This document shows, piece by piece, positions 31,911 through 37,154 of a stretch of DNA of 37,154 nucleotides (the stretch's first letter is position 1; each line of letters starts with the position of its first letter). The stretch comes from Clostridiales bacterium. GTDB lineage: Bacteria; Bacillota; Clostridia; Oscillospirales; Acutalibacteraceae. The notes under the pieces were generated by a model that was given only the letters and a program-made list of their open reading frames with translations, searched no databases and had not been told where the DNA came from. A program made the position numbers and the translations under genes. The stretch is taken from contig JAAWCO010000035.1 of assembly GCA_022793315.1 (NCBI GenBank), positions 1 to 37,154 on the forward strand. Direction: 5' to 3'.

Positions 31911-33671
31911 TTATTTCAGGCGGGACTTCAGGCTCTCGAGCTGATTTTTCAGTTCCTTCGGCAACCGATCACCGAACTTCTGATAGAATTCTTCGATGCC
32001 TTCCGCCTCGGAGGCCCACAGAGCCTTGTCAACCTCCAGAATGGATTTCAGCGTGTCGCGGGAGATATCCAGATCCTCCAGATTGATGTCCTCTGCCTTC
32101 GGTACAAAGCCGATGGGGGTCTCTACTGCATCGGCCTTGCCTTCGCAGCGGGCGATGATCCACTCCAGCACACGGAGGTTATCGCCAAAGCCCGGCCAGA
32201 TGAAGTGCCCCTCGTCGTCCAGACGGAACCAGTTGACATTGAAGATTTTGGGGGCCTTGTCTCCGAGCTTCTTGCCCATTTCCAGCCAGTGGGCCCAGTA
32301 ATCGCCCATGTGGTAGCCGCAGAAGGGAAGCATGGCCATGGGGTCGCGGCGGACAACGCCAACGGCGCCGGTAGCGGCGGCGGTGGTTTCAGACGCCATG
32401 ATGGAGCCGACAAACACGCCGTTTTCCCAGTCGCGGGACTGATAGACCAGCGGAGCGGTCTTGGCGCGGCGGCCGCCGAAGACAATGGCCGAGATCGGCA
32501 CGCCCTTGCCCGAATCAAATTCGGAGGAAATGCAGGGGCAGTTTTTCGCCGGTGCGGTGAAACGGGAGTTAGGATGAGCCCCCTTGGTTTCCGGATCGGC
32601 GTTCCAGACCTCGCCCTTCCAGTTGAGGGAGTTTGTCGGCGGGTTCTTGTCCAGACCCTCCCACCATACCGTATTTTCATCCAGATTATGCACCACGTTG
32701 GTGAAGATGGTGCCCTTCTGGGTGGAAATCAAGGCGTTGGGATTGGACTTCATGTTGGTGCCGGGGGCCACGCCGAAGAAGCCGTTTTCCGGGTTGACGG
32801 CCCACAGGCGGCCATCCTCACCGATACGCATCCAGGCGATATCGTCGCCCACGCACCATACCTTATAGCCCTTCTTGCGATAGAGCTCCGGCGGAATGAG
32901 CATGGCCAGATTGGTTTTGCCGCAGGCAGACGGGAAGGCGGCGGCGATGTATTTGATTTCACCCTGCGGGTTTTCCAGACCGAGAATCAGCATATGCTCA
33001 GCCATCCAGCCCTCCTGGCGGCCCAGGTTGGAGGCGATGCGCAGCGCGAAGCATTTTTTGCCCAGCAGCACATTCCCGCCGTAGCCGGAATTGACCGAGA
33101 TGATGGTGTTATCCTGCGGGAAGTGGCAGATGTACCGTTTTTCCTCATCAATATCGCATTTGCAGTGCAGTCCGCGCACCCAGTCGTCGCTGTCGCCCAG
33201 AGCGTCCAGTACATTCTGGCCCACACGGGTCATGATCGCCATGTTCAGCACCACATAGATGGAATCGGTCAGCTCAATACCGTATTTGGCAAAGGGGGAA
33301 CCGACCGGACCCATGGAATAGGGGATAACATACATGGTGCGTCCCTTATAGCTGCCGCGGGCGATATCATCCAGAAGTTTATAGGCCTCGGCGGGCGCCA
33401 TCCAGTGGTTGGTAGGGCCGGCATCCTCTTCCTTCTCCGAGCAGATGAAGGTACGGTGCTCGACACGCGCTACATCATTAACAGCGGTGCGGTGCAGGTA
33501 ACAGCCCGGCAGCTTTTCCTGATTCAGTTTGATGATTTCGCCGGTGGAGCAGGCCTCCGCGCGCAGAGCCTCCAGCTGTTCCTCGGAACCGTCAATCCAG
33601 ACCACCTTGTCCGGATTGACCAGCGCCTTTTTCTCCTCGATCCAACCGAGGACAGATTTGTTGTTGGTCAT
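31911..33671 (-). CDS. pckG: Phosphoenolpyruvate carboxykinase (GTP)
   Basis: The 586-aa length, the P-loop-like FPSACGKTNLAMLIPP, VGDDIAWM, the opening region YVIPYSMGPVGSPFAKYGIELTDS, SGYGGNVLLGKKCFALRIAS and the later GRRAKTAPLVYQSRDWENGVFVG place it in the GTP-dependent family, not the ATP-dependent PckA family. It interconverts oxaloacetate and PEP with GDP/GTP. In anaerobic fermenters it often works in the carboxylating direction. The ATG is preceded by AAAGGAG, and the gene has its own promoter and terminator. Confidence 0.97.
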   Translation of the reverse strand: MTNNKSVLGWIEEKKALVNPDKVVWIDGSEEQLEALRAEACSTGEIIKLNQEKLPGCYLHRTAVNDVARVEHRTFICSEKEEDAGPTNHWMAPAEAYKLLDDIARGSYKGRTMYVIPYSMGPVGSPFAKYGIELTDSIYVVLNMAIMTRVGQNVLDALGDSDDWVRGLHCKCDIDEEKRYICHFPQDNTIISVNSGYGGNVLLGKKCFALRIASNLGRQEGWMAEHMLILGLENPQGEIKYIAAAFPSACGKTNLAMLIPPELYRKKGYKVWCVGDDIAWMRIGEDGRLWAVNPENGFFGVAPGTNMKSNPNALISTQKGTIFTNVVHNLDENTVWWEGLDKNPPTNSLNWKGEVWNADPETKGAHPNSRFTAPAKNCPCISSEFDSGKGVPISAIVFGGRRAKTAPLVYQSRDWENGVFVGSIMASETTAAATGAVGVVRRDPMAMLPFCGYHMGDYWAHWLEMGKKLGDKAPKIFNVNWFRLDDEGHFIWPGFGDNLRVLEWIIARCEGKADAVETPIGFVPKAEDINLEDLDISRDTLKSILEVDKALWASEAEGIEEFYQKFGDRLPKELKNQLESLKSRLK

Positions 33672-33719
33672 GTCAAGAACTCCTTTCGGTTATCTCTCAG
33701 TCCCTTGGTGTCTTTCCCC

Positions 33720-33749
33720 ATTATAATCCATCCTTACCGTGGAACGCAA
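33720..33749 (-). promoter_or_regulatory. Promoter of pckG
   Basis: TTGCGT (33744-33749) and a perfect TATAAT (33720-33725) on the minus strand are separated by 18 bases, about 50 bases before the start codon. Confidence 0.65.
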
Positions 33750-33778
33750 GAGGGAATCATGAATAAATTGATAATTTT

Positions 33779-34030
33779 TTAACAGCTGATTGGGCGGTGT
33801 ATTATTTTTTAGAGCCCTGTATACAGAGAGGGCGGAAATAAGGCCTTGCCAGCAGGGATTTTCGACACAGCGGCTCTTTACAGAATCGGCAAAAACCGCT
33901 ACCATAGAGAGCAGGTTTATCCGGCAGGGACGCCATGCCGGTATGGGAATGGACAGTGCTCGGGGAAGCCTGCTGTCTTTCGGCAATAAAGGCCGGCAGA
34001 AATCTCTGATGTCCAACTATGGGAAAAAGG
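33779..34030 (+). other. Folate-operon upstream region with several hairpins
   Basis: A weak promoter-like TTAACA...TATTAT pair (33779-33805, 15-base spacing) is followed by AGAGCC...GGCTCT (33811-33877), CCGGCA...TGCCGG (33921-33941) and CGGC...GCCG arms before the folP ribosome site. I compared this with what I remember of folate (THF) riboswitches and found no convincing match. It may be a structured leader of unknown type. Confidence 0.35.
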
Positions 34031-34040
34031 AGGCGGCGAC

Positions 34041-34895
34041 ATGCCTTGTCTTTCTTTTCGGTCGGGGAAGCTGGAGCTGACCGGCCGCACGGCTGTGATG
34101 GGGATTCTGAATGCAACGCCGGACAGCTTTTCGGACGGGGGGAAATACCAGGAGCCGGAGCAGGCGGCCATCCGCGCCCGCCAGATGGAGGAAGAAGGGG
34201 CCGATCTGATTGATATCGGTGCACAGTCCACTCGGCCGGGACATGTCCCGATAAGTGCAGAAGAGGAATGGGGGCGGCTGGAGCCTGTTCTGCGGTCGGT
34301 GCGGCGGGCAGTGGCTGTGCCGCTTTCCATTGATACCTACTATCATTCTGTGGCGCGTGCCGCTCTGGCATGCGGGGCGGATATTCTCAACGACGTTTCG
34401 GGCGGTGAAACGAACGGTCTGCCGGAGCTCGCAGCAGAGACCGGCGCGGCCCTGATCCTGATGCATGCCGGAAAGGGCGCAGACGATGACGGGGAAGGCC
34501 AGGATGCGGTGGAGACAGTACGGGCGTATTTTGAGCGGGTACTTCGATTGGCGGAACGGGTTGGACTCCCCCGCGAGAGGCTGTGCCTTGATCCGGGAAT
34601 CGGCTTTGGCAAGGGGAGAAGAGGGGACCTGAGACTGGCAGCCTGCCTCCCCGAACTTCTGCGGGGTCTGCCGGAGACGGCTGTCCTGTTCGGTGCCTCC
34701 CGCAAGCGGGTGACGGCGTTTTTCAGTGTGGCAGAGGGGGAGACACCCCCCGCCTTTGATCAGCGGCTGGGGGGAACCATTGCCATCCATACGGCCGCGC
34801 AGCTGGGAGGAGCTCATATTCTGCGTGTACACGATGTCGCGCCCGCCGTACAGGCGGCCCGCCTGATTGATGCGCTGCGAAGGGAGGCGGAATAA
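34041..34895 (+). CDS. folP: Dihydropteroate synthase
   Basis: The 284-aa TIM-barrel protein carries VMGILNATPDSFSDGG (residues 19-34, Asn24 binding phosphate), DLIDIGAQSTRPG, PLSIDTYYHSVARAAL, ILNDVSGG, DPGIGFGKG, LFGASRKR and the C-terminal RVHDV motif. It joins p-aminobenzoate to hydroxymethyl-dihydropterin pyrophosphate. AAAAAGGAGG precedes the ATG. It leads a five-gene operon with spacings from a four-base gap to overlaps, ending in folB and folK. Confidence 0.97.
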   Translation: MPCLSFRSGKLELTGRTAVMGILNATPDSFSDGGKYQEPEQAAIRARQMEEEGADLIDIGAQSTRPGHVPISAEEEWGRLEPVLRSVRRAVAVPLSIDTYYHSVARAALACGADILNDVSGGETNGLPELAAETGAALILMHAGKGADDDGEGQDAVETVRAYFERVLRLAERVGLPRERLCLDPGIGFGKGRRGDLRLAACLPELLRGLPETAVLFGASRKRVTAFFSVAEGETPPAFDQRLGGTIAIHTAAQLGGAHILRVHDVAPAVQAARLIDALRREAE

Positions 34896-34899
34896 GTCC

Positions 34900-35565
34900 G
34901 TGCAGGAAAAACAGCTTCTGCTTTTCGATCTGGACGGCACCCTGACCGATCCGGCGGAGGGGATTACCCGCTCCGTACAATATGCGCTGCGCTCCTTTGG
35001 TATCGAGGTTGAGGATTTGACCACGCTGTATCCTTTTATTGGACCGCCGCTGCAGGATTCCTTCCAGCGTTTTTTGGGATTTTCGGAGGAAAAAGCCCGG
35101 CTGGCGGTGACCAGGTATCGGGAATATTTTGCCGCAGAGGGGATTTTTGAAAATCGGGTGTATCCCGGCATCCCGGCTCTTCTGGCCGGACTGAAGGACA
35201 GGGGGAAGGAGCTGGTGCTGGCGACCTCCAAACCGACGGTGTTTGCTGAACGGATTTTGGAGCATTTCCAGCTTTCTTCTTATTTTACCTATATAAGTGG
35301 CAGCTTTCTGGACGGCCGCCGTTCCGACAAACGGGAGGTGGTGCTCCATGCGCTGGAGCATGGCCATGTACAGGAGCGGTCCCGCGCGGTGATGGTGGGG
35401 GATCGGGAATACGATGTTTTCGGTGCTGCTGGTGCGGGTGTTGACTGTATCGGTGTTGCCTATGGCTACGGCAGCCGGGCCGAGCTGGAGGAGGCTGGCG
35501 CCACCGTTGTCTCGGACACGGTGGAAGAGCTGAGGGCTTTGCTGATAGGGGAGGCTGCGGAATGA
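34900..35565 (+). CDS. HAD-family phosphatase (phosphoglycolate phosphatase-like)
   Basis: The start is GTG 34900 (QEKQLLLFDLDGTLTDPAEG, 221 aa), with GGGAGGCGG upstream and only four bases after the folP stop. HAD motifs are FDLDGTLTD (nucleophile Asp10 and acid Asp12), LATSKP, a conserved Lys, and MVGDREYDVFGAAGAG. The cap is the small helical type of the Gph/PGP group. Its place inside a folate operon suggests it may remove phosphate from dihydroneopterin phosphate, a step often lacking an assigned enzyme, but a general phosphatase role cannot be excluded. Confidence 0.93.
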   Translation: MQEKQLLLFDLDGTLTDPAEGITRSVQYALRSFGIEVEDLTTLYPFIGPPLQDSFQRFLGFSEEKARLAVTRYREYFAAEGIFENRVYPGIPALLAGLKDRGKELVLATSKPTVFAERILEHFQLSSYFTYISGSFLDGRRSDKREVVLHALEHGHVQERSRAVMVGDREYDVFGAAGAGVDCIGVAYGYGSRAELEEAGATVVSDTVEELRALLIGEAAE

Positions 35566-36050
35566 AGAGAAGAAAAACGCCGCTCTGGAAAAGGGAGCTG
35601 TTGCTTTTTGGGATGGCCTTTTTGCTTCTGGCGGCCTGTTCGGCGCCGGTGCTGTGGCGGTACGGGACGGACCCGTCCCGTATCCCGCTTCTGAGCGGGT
35701 CCATTGACGGCTTACGCCGGGCCAGCGGGTCCGGCGGGTGGAAGGCGGTGCTTTCCCTGCCGATCTGGCTGCTGTCGGGGACGGGATTGCTGGCGGCGAA
35801 AACGGTGCTTCAGCGCCGTTTTCCTGAAAGAAGGGCGATTTTGGATTTGATATCTTACGGCATGATCGCGGCCGCCATGCCGGTTTTTCTGTATTTCTTC
35901 AGTGCGTCGTTTGAGCTAAAGCTGAGCGGCGTCCTCTGGTGTCTGCTGACGGGAATCTTTTTTCTGCTGACCTTTGGCGTCTGGTGTGCGGAACAGGCGC
36001 TGTGCTATATTCATAACCGGATGAAAAAGGAGAAAAGACACAATGGATAG
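35562..36050 (+). CDS. Small four-helix membrane protein of unknown function in the folate operon
   Basis: The 162-aa protein starts at an ATGA overlap with the upstream stop. A Lys/Arg-rich start is followed by LLLFGMAFLLLAACSAP, which reads either as a first membrane helix or as a lipoprotein signal with LAAC lipobox. Three more hydrophobic segments follow (about residues 60-82, 94-112 and 118-145), then a basic tail, NRMKKEKRHNG. I recognise no family and it is not FolT-like. It overlaps folB by eight bases. Confidence 0.85.
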   Translation: MKRRKTPLWKRELLLFGMAFLLLAACSAPVLWRYGTDPSRIPLLSGSIDGLRRASGSGGWKAVLSLPIWLLSGTGLLAAKTVLQRRFPERRAILDLISYGMIAAAMPVFLYFFSASFELKLSGVLWCLLTGIFFLLTFGVWCAEQALCYIHNRMKKEKRHNG

Positions 36051-36408
36051 TATCCAGATTCGGGGCCTTCGGGTCTATGCCTATCATGGGGTGAACCCGG
36101 AAGAAAAGGAAAAGGGACAGCCGTTTGTCCTGGATATCACGCTGCGGACCGATTTATCCCGGGCGGGAGCCAGTGATTCCCTGTCCGATACGCTGAATTA
36201 TGCCCGGGTGACCAAACGGGCGGTGCAGGTGATGCGGCAGGAAAGGGTGAACCTGATTGAGCGGGCGGCTACGCTGGTGGCCGAGGCGATTTTAAAGGAT
36301 TTTCCCGCGCAGGAGGTCACGGTGCTGCTCAGAAAGCCACGCGCGCCGATTGCCGCCGATTTTGAAGATGTCGCGGTGGAGATCACCCGGCGGAGGGAGA
36401 CGGCGTGA
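36043..36408 (+). CDS. folB: Dihydroneopterin aldolase
   Basis: The 121-aa protein starts MDSIQIRGLRVYAYHGVNPEEKEKGQPFVLDI, the standard FolB opening, continues DTLNYARV and NLIERAATLVAEAIL, and ends in VTVLLRKPRAPIAADFEDVAVEI. It splits dihydroneopterin into hydroxymethyl-dihydropterin and glycolaldehyde. It overlaps genes on both sides, indicating coupled translation. The RBS AAAGGAG-type sequence lies in the end of the membrane protein gene. Confidence 0.96.
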   Translation: MDSIQIRGLRVYAYHGVNPEEKEKGQPFVLDITLRTDLSRAGASDSLSDTLNYARVTKRAVQVMRQERVNLIERAATLVAEAILKDFPAQEVTVLLRKPRAPIAADFEDVAVEITRRRETA

Positions 36409-36923
36409 ACCGGGCGGTGGTAGCGCTGGGGGCGAATCTGGGGGACCGCCTTCAGAGCCTGAGAGAGGCTGTGGCAGCGCTGGACGCTTTGCCGGACACC
36501 AGGGTGGAGGCCTGCTCCCGTCTATATGAAACCGATCCGGTGGGTTATATGGATCAGCCGGATTTTCTCAATGCAGCGGCGCTTCTGCGCACCCGGCTTT
36601 CTCCTGAAGCTCTGCTGGGGGCCCTGCTGGGGGTGGAGGCGGCATTGGGCCGGCGCCGGAGCTTTGCCAATGCGCCCCGGACGATTGATCTGGATCTTCT
36701 TCTGATGGAGACGCCGGAGGAAGGGGGAATCCACCGCTCCTCCTGTGAGCTGACTCTTCCGCATCCTCGTATGTGGGAACGCGCTTTTGTCCTTCTGCCG
36801 CTGAGTGATTTGTTTCCTGATGGAAGGGCGTGCGGGATGCTCTTTGAGGAGAAACGGGCCGCTGTTTCGGCAGAAGGAGTCCGGTATTTTGCCGGTCCAG
36901 AGGCTTTTTTCAAAAAAGATTGA
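36405..36923 (+). CDS. folK: 2-amino-4-hydroxy-6-hydroxymethyldihydropteridine pyrophosphokinase
   Basis: The start is GTG 36405, overlapping the folB stop by four bases. The 172-aa protein contains ALGANLGDRLQSLREAVAAL, SRLYETDPVGYMDQPDFLNAAALL, GRRRSFANAPRTIDLDLLL (metal-binding DLD) and LPHPRMWERAFVLLPLSDL, all HPPK signatures. It pyrophosphorylates hydroxymethyl-dihydropterin to make the FolP substrate. FolB, FolK and FolP therefore form consecutive steps in one operon. I see no strong terminator after it. Confidence 0.96.
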   Translation: MNRAVVALGANLGDRLQSLREAVAALDALPDTRVEACSRLYETDPVGYMDQPDFLNAAALLRTRLSPEALLGALLGVEAALGRRRSFANAPRTIDLDLLLMETPEEGGIHRSSCELTLPHPRMWERAFVLLPLSDLFPDGRACGMLFEEKRAAVSAEGVRYFAGPEAFFKKD

Positions 36924-36942
36924 AAAACGGGAGAAATAGTAC

Positions 36943-36972
36943 TTGACAAGTGGAGGGGGAGTCTGGTATGAT
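36943..36972 (+). promoter_or_regulatory. Strong promoter at the right edge, probably of an rRNA operon
   Basis: TTGACA (36943-36948) and TATGAT (36967-36972) are 18 bases apart, with a TGG extension directly before the -10 element. It points out of the window and no gene follows within 180 bases. Confidence 0.75.
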
Positions 36973-36978
36973 AGCAAA

Positions 36979-37154
36979 GCACTCGAGAGGGGCGTAAGCG
37001 CTGGAGAGTGAAGTCTGAGAGGAGCTCAGGCGAAGGGACCTTGAAAATTAAACAACGACTGAGAGAGAAGCGGAAGTTCTGGAAGCGAGGAGCGGAAGGG
37101 ATGGAAGCGACTTGAAAAGGAACCCGTGAAAAAAGACGTCCGGGAAAGACCGGA
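36979..37154 (+). other. Probable rRNA-operon leader (incomplete)
   Basis: The transcript from the edge promoter is non-coding and purine-rich. It contains GGGACCTTGAAAATTAAAC, which resembles the CUUUGAAAA(C/U)-type leader element that precedes 16S genes in clostridia. The conserved 16S 5' end (AGAGTTTGATC) is not reached, so the assignment is inferred. Confidence 0.45.

Noticed and set aside
33750-34040. Folate (THF) riboswitch upstream of folP
   Set aside because: Hairpins are present, but the conserved THF core segments that I know could not be found in the required order.

Overview
The window looks like a chromosome segment from a GC-rich, anaerobic, spore-forming Firmicute, most likely a Clostridia member near the Oscillospirales. 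The evidence is: an SRP RNA-dnaX-ybaB-recR block; a SleL/YaaH-type spore-cortex glycosidase; a YabE-like G5/3D protein; a GTP-type PEP carboxykinase; an indolepyruvate:ferredoxin oxidoreductase with two phenylacetate-CoA ligase-type enzymes; and TTGACA-N17-TATAAT promoters with strong AGGAGG ribosome binding sites. This placement comes from reading alone, since no 16S sequence lies in the window.

Region 1 (1-9030) is the accessory and most interesting part. A tandem array of 90-bp non-coding repeats (1-343) abuts the 3' end of a seven-gene minus-strand operon. From its promoter at 8999-9027 the operon runs: SPASM radical SAM enzyme, small acyl-carrier-type protein, a 34-codon Lys/Cys-rich peptide gene that the ORF track missed (7158-7262), a large hairpin, two half-size ABC exporters, a subtilisin-like protease fused to a second domain, and a 335-residue protein of unknown function. 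This has the logic of a ribosomally made, radical-SAM-modified peptide (RiPP) system. It resembles the clostridial 'peptide maturation system' cassettes that pair a radical SAM enzyme with an ACP-related protein. A second, weaker small ORF (3256-3366) sits just before the protease gene.

Region 2 (9190-16090) is housekeeping: yebC (minus), a TraX-family membrane protein, SRP RNA, dnaX, ybaB, recR, smpB and a LysM-GH18 cortex enzyme.

Region 3 (16105-23966) is a minus-strand aromatic-acid block: paaK-type ligase, iorA, iorB, a 190-bp nested inverted-repeat element, a second paaK-type ligase, a pentapeptide-repeat protein and a sodium:solute symporter. IorAB would oxidatively decarboxylate aryl pyruvates to aryl-acetyl-CoA. 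The ligases would interconvert aryl acids and their CoA esters.

Region 4 (24090-31760) is read on the plus strand. It holds an HSP90-like ATPase translationally coupled to a helical-repeat-like protein, a DEAD-box helicase behind a structured attenuator-like leader, a YabE-like cell-wall protein behind a leader resembling a c-di-AMP (ydaO-type) riboswitch, and an ABC ATPase with no permease beside it.

Region 5 (31840-37154) holds PEP carboxykinase (minus) and a tight folate operon: folP, HAD phosphatase, small membrane protein, folB, folK. At the right edge a strong promoter and leader look like the start of an rRNA operon outside the window.

Most remaining ORF-track entries are antisense or out-of-frame shadows created by GC-rich codons. 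Family names come from motif reading and memory; no database search was run.
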